In this document: positions 27,317 through 35,818 of the stretch, piece by piece | Position numbering within the stretch: position 1 is the stretch's first letter | Layout: each line of letters starts with the position of its first letter | Source: Prevotella sp. | Lineage (GTDB): Bacteria; Bacteroidota; Bacteroidia; Bacteroidales; Bacteroidaceae | Assembly (NCBI GenBank): GCA_017477435.1 | Contig: JAFUVV010000027.1 | Span: 1 to 64,000, forward strand | Direction: 5' to 3' | DNA: 64,000 nucleotides | The notes under the pieces: generated by a model | What the model was told of the DNA's origin: nothing | The model's database searches: none | Seen by the model: the letters and a program-made list of their open reading frames with translations, nothing else | Translations under genes and position numbers: made by a program

Positions 27317-28930
27317 ATGGATAAACATATGCTCAGGCGCAGAAGTATGATGCTGATATTTCTGACACTTATCGCTTATCACTTCTCACTTCTCACTTCT
27401 ACGTCTCAAGTGCGTCTTGACTTCGGCAGCAACTCTCCTCTGCGCAAGCTACAGATTGCTGAGTCGGCGGTGAACAGTCTCTATGTGGACAAACTCGACG
27501 AGCAAGCCCTCGTAGAAGATGCTATCCGAGGGCTGCTGAAGAATCTCGATCCTCACTCGACATACACCACCGCCAAGGAGACCAAGCAGATGAACGAGCC
27601 TCTATCGGGTTCGTTCGAAGGAATCGGCGTGCAATTTAATATGGTCGACGACACGCTGCTCGTCATCCAGCCCACCCTCGGCGGACCGTCGGAAAAGGCC
27701 GGCATACTGGCTGGCGACCGCATAGTGAGCGTCAACGACACGGCAATAGCCGGAGTAAAGATGAGCCGCGAGGAGATAATGAAACGCTTGCGCGGAAAGA
27801 AAGGCACGAAGGTGCAGATGGGTGTGGTGCGCCGCGGAATCAAAGACAGGCTCTCCTTCACCGTCACCCGCGACAAGATACCTGTGCATACCGTCGATGC
27901 TGTCTACATGATACGGCCCGGTATTGGCTATATACGCGTCGGGAGCTTCGGTGCCACCACCTACGATGAGTTCATCGAAGGAGTACAGAAACTCAAAGGC
28001 GAAGGAATGAAAGACATAATAATCGACCTTCAGGAAAACGGCGGCGGCTATCTGCAGACAGCCGTGCGCATAGTGAACGAATTCCTCCACCGCGACGATC
28101 TCGTGGTCTACACCGAAGGGCGTGCCGTGCCGCGGCAGGAGTTCAAGGCCGACGGCAACGGCAAGCTGCTCGACGGACGCGTAGTGGTGCTCATAAACGA
28201 ATACTCGGCTTCTGCAGCAGAGATACTCGCCGGTGCCATACAGGATCAGGACAGAGGGCAGATTGTCGGACGACGCTCGTTCGGCAAAGGACTCGTGCAG
28301 CGACCCATAGAATTCTCCGACGGGTCAATGATTCGTCTCACCGTGGCCCACTACTACACACCCTCCGGCCGTTGTATACAAAAGCCATACGAGAAAGGCG
28401 AGAACAAGGAGTATGCCGAAGACATTGAGCGGCGCTTCAAGCACGGCGAGCTCTATTCTGCCGACAGCATCCACTTCGCCGACTCCCTGCGCTTCGAGAC
28501 GCTCCGCCTGCACCGGACCGTATATGGAGGCGGTGGTATCATGCCCGATTTCTTCGTGCCCCTCGATACCACGCAGTTCACATCGTTCCATCGTAACCTC
28601 ATGGCTAAGAACTTCGTTGTGAACACCAACCTGAAATACATGGACAAGCACGGCAAGCAGCTCCGTCGCGAATATAAGACCTTCGACGACTTCAACCGCC
28701 GCTACGAGATTCCGCAGAGCGTGATCGACAAGATGCTCGCCGAGGCTGCAGAGCAGAACGTGAAGCCGAAAGACGACGACGAACTCGCCAAGACCCTGCC
28801 GCGACTGCGCATGCAGCTGAAGGCTCTCGTGGCACGCGACATCTGGACAATGACCGAATACTTCCGCATCACAAACGAACAGAACCATATCGTCCAGCGT
28901 GCACTCACTGTGTTAGACAATCAACAGTAA
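27317..28930 (+). CDS. S41 C-terminal processing peptidase with PDZ domain
   Basis: A secreted or membrane-anchored serine protease of about 537 residues. An N-terminal hydrophobic segment (MMLIFLTLIAYHFSLLTS) is partly encoded by the simple repeat CACTTCT. A PDZ domain (FEGIGVQFNMVDDTLLVIQP...AGILAGDRIVSVND) is followed by the S41 catalytic core with the nucleophile Ser in NEYSASAAEILAGA and the general-base Lys in RRSFGKGLVQ. CtpA-type enzymes trim C-termini of exported proteins in the periplasm. I prefer the start at MDKHMLRRR, 10 codons inside the longest reading frame. In some Bacteroidales coaD lies next to this gene; here coaD is at 56.7 kb. Confidence 0.9.
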   Translation: MDKHMLRRRSMMLIFLTLIAYHFSLLTSTSQVRLDFGSNSPLRKLQIAESAVNSLYVDKLDEQALVEDAIRGLLKNLDPHSTYTTAKETKQMNEPLSGSFEGIGVQFNMVDDTLLVIQPTLGGPSEKAGILAGDRIVSVNDTAIAGVKMSREEIMKRLRGKKGTKVQMGVVRRGIKDRLSFTVTRDKIPVHTVDAVYMIRPGIGYIRVGSFGATTYDEFIEGVQKLKGEGMKDIIIDLQENGGGYLQTAVRIVNEFLHRDDLVVYTEGRAVPRQEFKADGNGKLLDGRVVVLINEYSASAAEILAGAIQDQDRGQIVGRRSFGKGLVQRPIEFSDGSMIRLTVAHYYTPSGRCIQKPYEKGENKEYAEDIERRFKHGELYSADSIHFADSLRFETLRLHRTVYGGGGIMPDFFVPLDTTQFTSFHRNLMAKNFVVNTNLKYMDKHGKQLRREYKTFDDFNRRYEIPQSVIDKMLAEAAEQNVKPKDDDELAKTLPRLRMQLKALVARDIWTMTEYFRITNEQNHIVQRALTVLDNQQ

Positions 28931-28954
28931 ATTTACAAATCAATAAAAAAAATT

Positions 28955-29554
28955 ATGAAAAGATTAATTACGATTACAGCTATTGCCTGCGCCCTTTGTG
29001 TCTGCTTGCCTGTTCAGGCACAAGATTATGAAACCCGCCACGAGATTGGCATCAGCACCGGTATACTCTCCAATTCTACGTGGGTGTCGTTCCTCGAAGA
29101 CTTCGCGGCTGCCACGATATCGGCAGGCCACGTCTCCTATGGCGAACAGAAATTCACAGGACCGATTTCGGCAGAATACTTCTACCATGTCAGTCCGCTC
29201 ATCGGCGTCGGAGCCATCGGATCGTTCACGACACAGAAGCGCGACATCAACGTCGACAACACCAAGAGTGGCGAGGCAAAGTACAACTATTTCACAGTGT
29301 TGCCTGCCGTGAAAATCGACTGGTACCGTTCAAAGAATTTCGGTGCCTATTCCAAACTCGGCCTTGGTGCAACCCTTCGCACAGAGAAATACGACTACAA
29401 CTCCTCTGAAGACAAGAGTGACACCAGCGTGATGTTCAACTGGCAGGCCTCGCTCATCGGCATTGAAGCAGGTGTGCCAAACTTCCGCGCCTTCCTCGAG
29501 GCAGGCTTTGGTGAGCAGGGAGTCTTAGTCGCCGGCCTGCGTTGCCGTTTCTAA
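28955..29554 (+). CDS. Small outer-membrane beta-barrel protein
   Basis: A 199-residue exported protein. The signal peptide ends LPVQAQ, and the mature part alternates aromatic and polar residues typical of an eight-stranded barrel (RHEIGISTGILS, YGEQKFTGPISAEYFYHV, NYFTVLPAVKIDWYRS, FRAFLEAGFGEQGVLVAGLRCRF). The final Phe is the classical outer-membrane insertion signal. Family and role are unknown. It starts 24 bp after the S41 peptidase gene and may be cotranscribed. Confidence 0.75.
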   Translation: MKRLITITAIACALCVCLPVQAQDYETRHEIGISTGILSNSTWVSFLEDFAAATISAGHVSYGEQKFTGPISAEYFYHVSPLIGVGAIGSFTTQKRDINVDNTKSGEAKYNYFTVLPAVKIDWYRSKNFGAYSKLGLGATLRTEKYDYNSSEDKSDTSVMFNWQASLIGIEAGVPNFRAFLEAGFGEQGVLVAGLRCRF

Positions 29555-29613
29555 TCAATAAGAGCTACGACTCGCTCCTTGTCCAACGTGGCAGGGGGAG
29601 TGAGAGAATGAAA

Positions 29614-29659
29614 ATCCGGCAGTTGACCGTTGCATACGTGCATGGTTCGACTGCCGGAT
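29614..29659. terminator. Bidirectional terminator hairpin between convergent genes
   Basis: Perfect 10-bp arms ATCCGGCAGT (29614-29623) and ACTGCCGGAT (29650-29659) are followed by ATTTTATA on the plus strand and preceded by a short A-run. It lies between the stops of the beta-barrel gene and the sulfatase gene, so it can serve both. Confidence 0.65.
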
Positions 29660-29698
29660 ATTTTATACCTACGCACTGTCAGGTTACGTTGCCGCTTG

Positions 29699-31237
29699 TC
29701 ATTTCAGCACCTCGGCGGCGGTGTCGGGGTTGTAGTAGGTGCCCACTATCTTCAGGAAGCGCTTCTTCATTTTTTTCAGCAGTTGCGGTTTCTCTCTCGA
29801 GATGTCTTTCTGCTGCGCCTTGTCCGCCCCCAGGTCGTAGAGCGTCCAGTCGTCTTCGTTGCCCAGTTCGATATCCGTTTCGTTAGTCTTTTTGCCCTTG
29901 TATGGCGGTATGAGCGCGTACTGCCCATAGCGGTATGCCAGTCGTCCGCTGGCTTCTACTATCATATCCTTGCGCCCTCGCTTGTTCTTTCCCAGGAAGG
30001 TGTCCATCATACCCTCCGAGTCGAGGGTGCTTGGTGTAGATTGTCCGAGCATTTGAGCAAACGAAGCCAGCAGGTCCTGCTGCGATACCAGGCTGTTGTT
30101 CACCACATGGTGTGTGTGTCCCTTCCAATAAACGAACATCGGCACTCGTGTACCGGCATCGTAGAGGCTGTATTTCCCACCGCGCAGTCCGCCGTTGGGG
30201 TTGTGCATGTCTGCCGTAGCACGTGCACCGTCGTCGTAACCGTCGTCGAGAACAGGGCCGTTGTCGCTCGAGAATATCACGATGGTATTCTCAGCCACTC
30301 CTGCCTCCTCGAGTTTCTTCATCAGCTGTCCCACGCACCAGTCGGCCTCTGCGAGCACGTCGCCGCGCGGTCCCAGGCGGGTGCTGCCGGCAAATTGTGT
30401 GGCAGGAGTGCGCGGAACATGTGGCTCATGCAGACCGTAATACAGGAAGAACGGCTTGTTGCGGGAGGCGTTTATAAAGCTGTCAACACGGTTGAGGAAA
30501 TACTCAGCCATCTCGTCGTCTTTCCAGTAAGCGCTCTTGCCGCCCTTCATGAATCCTATCCTCGGTATTCCGTTCACCACCGTGTCGTGATGTCCGTGCG
30601 ACCATCGTGTCTTCACCAGCTCTGGGTTCGTCAGCGCCGTGGGCACTCCCTCGAAGTTATTCTCATAATCGACATACAAAGGGTCATCGTCTGTCAGTCC
30701 CACTACGCGTCCGTTCTCCACATACACCGTCGGCACACGATCGACGGTTGCCGCGATGAGGCATGTGTAGTCGAACCCCACCGCGTTGCCCGACGGCGAT
30801 ATCGTCTTGTTCCAGTCAATCTTTCCCACACCCATCCCGAGGTGCCATTTGCCTATCGCCGCCGTCTCATAGCCCGCATGCTGAAACATCTTCGGCATGG
30901 TGAACTGCTCCGTGCCGATGATTAGCGGTGCGTCGCCTGGCAGTATCTTCGCGTTCTCGTTCTTCCACGGATACATGCCAGTGAACAGTCCGTATCGGCT
31001 TGGCGTCGATGTGGCCGATGTAGCGTGCCCGTCGGTGAAGCACACCCCCTCGTTGGCCAGCCGGTCGATGTTCGGCGTGCGGATGGTGTTGCTGCCATAG
31101 GCACTCACGTCGCCATAACCCATATCGTCGGCAATCACTATCACCACGTTGGGTCGCCCCTGCATTTGAGCCGTAGCCTGCTGGGCAGCACCAACGGCAG
31201 CAAGGGTAGTAAGAGCAAGAGTGTTTGGTTTCATCAT
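29699..31237 (-). CDS. Secreted sulfatase, serine-type S1 family
   Basis: A 512-residue exported sulfatase; the signal peptide ends QATAQ. The metal-binding DD is in IVIADDMGYGD. The maturation motif is A-T-S77-T-P-S-R-Y-G-L-F-T-G, so the formylglycine precursor is Ser77 and not Cys. In anaerobes this type is matured by a radical-SAM enzyme (anSME), which must be encoded elsewhere. GKWHLG and FSSDNGPVLDDGYDDGA are further S1 signatures. It probably removes sulfate from host mucin or glycosaminoglycan sugars, or from dietary polysaccharides; the substrate cannot be read from the sequence. It stands alone, driven by a dispersed promoter cassette. Confidence 0.93.
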   Translation of the reverse strand: MMKPNTLALTTLAAVGAAQQATAQMQGRPNVVIVIADDMGYGDVSAYGSNTIRTPNIDRLANEGVCFTDGHATSATSTPSRYGLFTGMYPWKNENAKILPGDAPLIIGTEQFTMPKMFQHAGYETAAIGKWHLGMGVGKIDWNKTISPSGNAVGFDYTCLIAATVDRVPTVYVENGRVVGLTDDDPLYVDYENNFEGVPTALTNPELVKTRWSHGHHDTVVNGIPRIGFMKGGKSAYWKDDEMAEYFLNRVDSFINASRNKPFFLYYGLHEPHVPRTPATQFAGSTRLGPRGDVLAEADWCVGQLMKKLEEAGVAENTIVIFSSDNGPVLDDGYDDGARATADMHNPNGGLRGGKYSLYDAGTRVPMFVYWKGHTHHVVNNSLVSQQDLLASFAQMLGQSTPSTLDSEGMMDTFLGKNKRGRKDMIVEASGRLAYRYGQYALIPPYKGKKTNETDIELGNEDDWTLYDLGADKAQQKDISREKPQLLKKMKKRFLKIVGTYYNPDTAAEVLK

Positions 31238-31273
31238 ATTTTTGCAGGTAAAGAATTTGGATTATGTCCTTTG

Positions 31274-31304
31274 CAAAGTTAGCGCAAACCGAATACAATG
31301 CAAA
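31274..31304 (-). promoter_or_regulatory. Promoter cassette copy for the sulfatase gene
   Basis: On the minus strand: TTTG (31301-31304), 19 bp, TAACTTTG (31274-31281). The spacer includes TATTCGGTTTGCGC, nearly the same as the copies at 55629 and 62680. At least two decayed copies with TAACTTTA follow further upstream (about 31370 and 31855). Confidence 0.75.
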
Positions 31305-31560
31305 GAGAAAATGCAATTTTATTTTTGCATTGTTGAGGTGCAGCCTAACTTCACGGAGCGAAGCGACGTAAAGTTAATGCAAGCCGAACAAAATAAAAAC
31401 GCAGATTTTTATTTTTTATCCCGAGGCGCATCCTATCTTCACGGAGCGAAGCGACGTAAAGTTAGTGACGAGTTGTTGAGCAAAGCGAAAAAAGCCGAGA
31501 GGAGAGACTTGTTGAGCATAGCGAAACCCACTGAACGCAAGGGAAGTAAGTAGATGAACA
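31305..31560. repeat. Decayed tandem copies of the promoter cassette plus inverted R copy
   Basis: The motif CTAACTTCACGGAGCGAAGC with its closing AAAGTTAG appears twice (about 31348 and 31434), each next to a GAGGTGCAGCC or GAGGCGCATCC segment. Together they represent reverse-oriented degenerate cassettes. At 31504-31549 lies the R repeat in inverted orientation. Open reading frames across this stretch come from the repeats and are not genes. Confidence 0.6.
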
Positions 31561-31707
31561 CAAATAGTTTATATAAATTAATGAATAATTCGCGATAATT
31601 CGTGTTTTTATTTTAACACGAATTGCCATGAATTGACCAAAAATTATTCATAAACTTTTATGTACAGTTAATTTTGACTTAACATAATAAATTATATAAT
31701 AATCTTT

Positions 31708-32098
31708 ATCCCTGCCTTACGTCCGCCCCTTATCAAGGGGCTCCAAATATCCCGAGGCGCATCCTAACATTACTCGCAAGCTCGTCAGCAAGCAGTTCCC
31801 TTCCCTCTCGGTCTTTGACCTCGAACGGTGACCTTCGGTTTATGGCACGAAGTGACATAAAGTTAGCGCAAGCCGAATACAATAAAGATGCAAGTTATTC
31901 TTGTATTTCCCGAGGCGCATCCTATCTTCATTGCTGGCTAAAGATATGCAAATATGCTGGCATCTGCAAATATTCCACCACTTTATGCCTCATGCAGCCA
32001 ACCCTTTCAAACCCCTTTATTACAAAGGAAAATACCCGCACAGAAAATTTTGCTAGCATTTGGAGCCCCTTGATAAGGGGCGGACGTAAGGCAGGGAT
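31708..32098. repeat. 391-bp unit with perfect 41-bp inverted ends
   Basis: The left arm is 31708-31748 and the right arm 32058-32098, exact reverse complements over 41 bp. Each arm contains the small palindrome CCCCTTATCAAGGGG. Inside are a degenerate promoter cassette in reverse orientation and no gene. It resembles a miniature inverted-repeat element, but I see no clear target-site duplication, so two inverted copies of a palindromic repeat is the alternative. Confidence 0.65.
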
Positions 32099-32113
32099 TT
32101 TCTTTCACTCGAA

Positions 32114-32194
32114 ATTTTGCTAGCAAAATTTCTAATAAAGAGGCCCTTTACCCGCATTAAAGAGCCCATCTATTCAAGATTTTGCTAGCAAAAT
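32114..32194. repeat. 11-bp lattice array, A/T-rich family (8 half-sites, 81 bp)
   Basis: Half-sites at 11-bp steps: ATTT 32114, AAAA 32125, TAAA 32136, TTTA 32147, TAAA 32158, TCTA 32169, TTTT 32180, AAAT 32191. The outer pairs form the palindrome AATTTTGCTAGCAAAATT. The inner part carries the TAAAGAG-type 22-bp unit. The same order is found at 52331-52411. Confidence 0.8.
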
Positions 32195-32337
32195 TATCGC
32201 CACCTCTTCCGCCATTTGTAGATAATGGCATCTAAGGACATCGCCAAATCAATTATCATGCGAGAACAAAAAGCCGAGACTCCTTATTTTTTAACACTAT
32301 TTAACCCCCCTGTACATGTACTTATATAAAAGCTTTT

Positions 32338-32345
32338 TATTTTTG
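32338..32345 (+). promoter_or_regulatory. -7 promoter box for the frameshifted secreted-protein gene
   Basis: TATTTTTG matches TAnnTTTG, 31 bp before the start codon at 32376. The expected -33 zone holds TGTACATGTACT and no TTTG. Confidence 0.5.
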
Positions 32346-32375
32346 CATACACATAAGCATCTTAAAAAACTTATT

Positions 32376-33166
32376 ATGAAAAGGTTATATTTGTTATTCA
32401 TTTTGATTACTTCTTGCTTCCAATTGAGAGCACAAGATGACTACCGTCCGTTTGTTGTGGAAGGCAAGTCGTGGAATTATGTGATTCATATAACATCTTG
32501 CGAAGATCGTGGAAACCAAGAAATAGGTCATGATTTTGTATATACCGAAGAACCAGATGAATATGGCTCATGCATTATCAAGAGCGACACGCTAATTGAA
32601 GGCGTGACGTATAAGAAAGTAATGTTTGAACGTGAAAACTGGAAATCACTCTTCGCATGCATCCGGGAAGAAGACAAGAAAGTGTATGTTAGACATTATT
32701 GGGCTGGCGATCCCGTGATTTGCTTTTGTATGATTTTAGTCTAAAGGTGGGTGATCTGTTTATGGATGAATATGACTTTTATCCAAAAAAGCAATTAAGA
32801 GTATTGTCTATAGAGGAAAAAGAAGGGAAACGGATATTCTCTTTGTCGGAAGAAGATAGTGACGTTCCCATAATAAAATGGATTGAGGGTGTAGGAGGAG
32901 CATTCGGTTTGGGATTAAATGATTTTTGGGCTATACCCACTTGTTCTTGTGGTTGTGTACAAGAGTGGCCTGTTTATCAGTCTTGCACTCTCGGCGATGA
33001 GGTTTTATGCTGTTTCGATGAAGACGGCAACGTTGTGCTGGACATAGAGGACGTAAAGACAGATGTCAGCAGCGATGGTTCTATCTACGACCTGCAGGGG
33101 CGGCGGCTGAGCGCAGAGCCCGAGCGGGGACTGTATATCAAGGACGGAAGGAAGATAGCGAGATAA
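32376..33166 (+). pseudogene. Frameshifted secreted protein, paralogue of the gene at 33307
   Basis: The first part (MKRLYLLFILITSCFQLRAQDDYRPFVVEGKSW...) reads to a stop at 32744. The rest (LLLYDFSLKVGDLFMDEYDF...GLYIKDGRKIAR) continues in the -1 frame from about 32715 to 33166. Joined, the product would be about 263 residues and aligns end to end with the intact 269-residue neighbour, including SIEE..GKRI, PIIKWIEGVGG..GLG and the C-terminal IYDLQGRRL motif. The joint matches a one-base loss near 32700-32725, where the paralogue has VLMYDFDLNVGD. It is a recent pseudogene, a phase-variable gene, or a sequencing error; I see no strong slippery heptamer. Confidence 0.8.
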
Positions 33167-33295
33167 GGCGATGTTATTTTCAACCAGGATGCAGATTACA
33201 TAATAGAGACCTCTGGAGAATTTGTCTTAGACAAAGGTACTGAGATAGAATTAGGTGCTACACTTGTTGTGACACCATCAGATATTAACTATTAA
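33167..33295 (+). pseudogene. Gene remnant: C-terminal fragment of another secreted protein
   Basis: Directly after the stop of the frameshifted gene, and in its frame, 42 codons read without a break: FNQDADYIIETSGEFVLDKG followed by TEIELGATLVVTPSDINY and a stop. The pattern resembles the short stacked-beta domain that closes many Bacteroidetes surface proteins. No start codon or upstream part is present. It looks like the leftover 3' end of a gene replaced by the present one. Confidence 0.55.
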
Positions 33296-33306
33296 AAATC
33301 AAAATT

Positions 33307-34116
33307 ATGAAAAGATTATATTTGTTATTTGTTTTAATTGCTTTTTGCTTTCAAATAAACGCACAAGAAAATTACCGCCCGTTTGTCGAAGAAGGGAAAG
33401 AATGGAAGTATTATATTAAAGCAACTACTTCATGGTGGGATGGTAAGGAATCTCATTGGGATACAGAATACGAACATGCCACACTCACCATTGAAGGAGA
33501 TACCATAGTTGATGGAAAAGAATACAAAAAAGTCATATATAGTTCTGATAATACTCTTTTCTATGAAACAGATTTCATATATGGCATTATACGTGAAGAG
33601 AATAAAAAAGTATTTATGAGATTCTTTTTTGATTGGTATTATGATCCAGAGTTTCCCTTATCTGAGGAAGTGCTTATGTATGACTTCGATTTAAACGTCG
33701 GTGACAAATTTGTTGAAGAATATAGTACAGATACTTATTCAACAACTTTGACACTTCAATCCATCGAAGAAAACGATGGCAAGCGTATTTATATATTCTC
33801 TACTAATAGAGATTGGATTCCCGTAATGCAATGGGTAGAAGGGGCAGGAGGATTTCATGGTTTAGGGATAGAACAGCGAATACCAGAACTGACATGTATT
33901 GATTGTACAAGATATAAATTCCTTTCCCTTTCTTGCTGTCTCGGTGATGAATGCCTATGTGCTTTTGATGAAAACGGTAATCTTGTCTCTGGTATTGAGG
34001 AGGTAAAGACAGACGTAGATAAAGACAAATCTGTCTACGATCTTCAGGGCCGGCGGCTGAATGCAGAGCCCGAGCGGGGACTGTATATAAAGGACGGCAA
34101 GAAGATAGCGAGGTAA
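33307..34116 (+). CDS. Secreted protein of unknown function with sorting-type C-terminus
   Basis: A 269-residue exported protein. The signal peptide ends INAQ; then comes YRPFVEEGKEWKYYI, which is shared with the broken paralogue upstream and with many Prevotella secreted proteins. Conserved segments are IEGDTIVDGKEYKKVIY, LMYDFDLNVGDKF, SIEENDGKRIYIF and MQWVEGAGGFHGLGI. The tail VYDLQGRRLNAEPERGLYIKDGKKIAR is almost identical at DNA level to the tails of the paralogue and of the GH93-like enzyme at 1486. No catalytic motif is recognisable; a surface or secreted role is inferred from the signal and tail. Confidence 0.8.
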   Translation: MKRLYLLFVLIAFCFQINAQENYRPFVEEGKEWKYYIKATTSWWDGKESHWDTEYEHATLTIEGDTIVDGKEYKKVIYSSDNTLFYETDFIYGIIREENKKVFMRFFFDWYYDPEFPLSEEVLMYDFDLNVGDKFVEEYSTDTYSTTLTLQSIEENDGKRIYIFSTNRDWIPVMQWVEGAGGFHGLGIEQRIPELTCIDCTRYKFLSLSCCLGDECLCAFDENGNLVSGIEEVKTDVDKDKSVYDLQGRRLNAEPERGLYIKDGKKIAR

Positions 34117-34448
34117 GGGCTGTTGTTATCCTCTGGTGGGTGATGGATATACCCCGTCCTGCTCGTCATACCTGCTCTGTCTTTCTTGATAGTGGCATAT
34201 GGCTTTCTGGTGTCTCCCATTAGGGGATGGAAGAAGATGTTTGGGTTTGCCTTGTATGTGGTTTTTGTGACTTGCTGGCGGGCGGCTTTGTGTCCACAGG
34301 GTGGCGGCACGTCTGCAGTACAAAAGTCATGTACTTGACTAGTTGTCGTATTATTGTGTTGGCATCTTGGTTTTTTTGTCGTGCTGGTTTGCTGGTTTAT
34401 ATTCTTTGCGGCCGACTTCACCTCGGCATAAAAAATAAATGAATTTAT
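34117..34448. other. Non-coding gap with one lattice half-site pair
   Basis: No gene is supported here. At 34319-34333 there is a single TACA-N7-TGTA pair preceded by CTGCAG, the same flank as the TACA/TGTA arrays, so it may be an array remnant. From about 34385 a hairpin-like segment (CTTCACCTCGGCATAAAAAA) belongs to the upstream half of the promoter cassette. Confidence 0.5.
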
Positions 34449-34479
34449 TTTGTTCTGCTCTCGGTTTGCACTATCTTTG
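34449..34479 (+). promoter_or_regulatory. Promoter cassette copy for serB
   Basis: TTTG (34449-34452), 19 bp, TATCTTTG (34472-34479). The spacer TTCTGCTCTCGGTTTGCAC is nearly identical to that at 62684-62702. The serB start is 24 bp downstream of the box. Confidence 0.78.
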
Positions 34480-34503
34480 CAGGTAGAGTAAAAAAAGTGT
34501 GTA

Positions 34504-35745
34504 ATGATTATGGAAAAGAAGGAACAGATTCTCATTCGTATTAACGGGCTTGACCGTCCTGGTCTTACGGCTGCGATAATGCAGATACTTGCCCGCTATG
34601 GGGCGCAGATACTCGACATCGGACAGGCCGACATACACAACACGCTGTCGCTGGGCATACTGATAAGGACCGACGAGAGCAGTTCGGGGCAGGTGATGAA
34701 GGAGCTGCTCTTCAAGGCGTCGGAGTTGAGCGTGAACATTGGCTTTGCTCCTGTCAGCGACGACGAATATGAAGCATGGGTGGAGCGTCAAGGACGTAAC
34801 CGGTACATACTCACCATCATCGGCCGCCAGCTGTCGGCAGCGCAGATTGCTGCCACGTCGGAGATCATCACCCGTCAGGGGCTTAACATCGACTCCATCC
34901 TTCGTCTCTCGGGACGCATGAGCATCGTGAATCCCGTGAAGAATGTCAGGGCGTGCATACAGTTCTCTCTCCGTGGTACGCCTGCCGACCGCAATGCCAT
35001 GCAGGCAGAGTTGATGAAGATGTCGGCAGAGAGGGGGATCGACTTCTCCTTCCAGCGCGATGATATGTACCGCCGCATGCGCCGCCTCATCTGTTTCGAT
35101 ATGGACTCCACGCTCATACAGACGGAGTGTATCGACGAGCTGGCCGAGCGGGCAGGGGTAGGAGCAGAGGTGAAGAAGATCACCGAGCGCGCCATGCGGG
35201 GAGAGATCGATTTCCGCGAGAGTTTCACTGAGAGGGTCAAGCTGCTCAAGGGCCTCGACGCCAGCGTGTTGAAAGAGATTGCCGAGACGATGCCGATAAC
35301 TGAAGGCGTAGACAGACTGATGTCGATATTGAAGCAGTGCGGATATAAGATTGCGATACTGAGCGGAGGATTTACCTATTTCGGTGAGTATCTGCAACGT
35401 CGCTACGGCATCGACTATGTATATGCCAACGAGCTCGAGATTGGCGACGACGGTAAGTTGACAGGCAACTATGTTGGCGAGATTGTCGACGGTCACCGCA
35501 AAGCCGAGCTGCTCAAGCTCATTGCGCAGGTGGAGAAGGTGAACCTGGCTCAGACCATCGCCGTGGGCGACGGCGCCAACGACCTGCCGATGATTTCGGA
35601 GGCGGGACTGGGTATCGCCTTCCACGCAAAGCCACGCGTGGCAGCAAGTGCGATGCAGAGCATAAACACCATCGGGCTCGACGGGGTGCTCTATTTCCTT
35701 GGCTTCAAAGACAGCTACCTCGGCGAACAAGGAAAGATGAAATGA
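34504..35745 (+). CDS. serB: Phosphoserine phosphatase with two ACT domains
   Basis: A 413-residue enzyme for the last step of serine synthesis, dephosphorylating phosphoserine. Two N-terminal ACT domains (about residues 6-80 and 97-175; INGLDRPGLTAAIMQILARYG opens the first) may sense serine. The HAD phosphatase domain starts at FDMDSTLIQTECIDELAE with nucleophile and acid Asp, followed by SGGFTYF, and GDGANDLPMISEAGLGIAFHAKP. The start may be the first Met or the MEKKE two codons later. Its promoter is a dispersed cassette, not an operon promoter. Confidence 0.95.
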   Translation: MIMEKKEQILIRINGLDRPGLTAAIMQILARYGAQILDIGQADIHNTLSLGILIRTDESSSGQVMKELLFKASELSVNIGFAPVSDDEYEAWVERQGRNRYILTIIGRQLSAAQIAATSEIITRQGLNIDSILRLSGRMSIVNPVKNVRACIQFSLRGTPADRNAMQAELMKMSAERGIDFSFQRDDMYRRMRRLICFDMDSTLIQTECIDELAERAGVGAEVKKITERAMRGEIDFRESFTERVKLLKGLDASVLKEIAETMPITEGVDRLMSILKQCGYKIAILSGGFTYFGEYLQRRYGIDYVYANELEIGDDGKLTGNYVGEIVDGHRKAELLKLIAQVEKVNLAQTIAVGDGANDLPMISEAGLGIAFHAKPRVAASAMQSINTIGLDGVLYFLGFKDSYLGEQGKMK

Positions 35746-35818
35746 GTTGACAAGTAAGCTTTCGTGTCCTTATATTATATGAAGGGCAGGACTATTACAT
35801 TAAAAAAAACTAGGCATT

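Noticed and set aside
31221..31553. 110-codon frame upstream of the sulfatase
   Set aside because: It is made of promoter-cassette and R-repeat sequence, as is the frame at 31815-32123.
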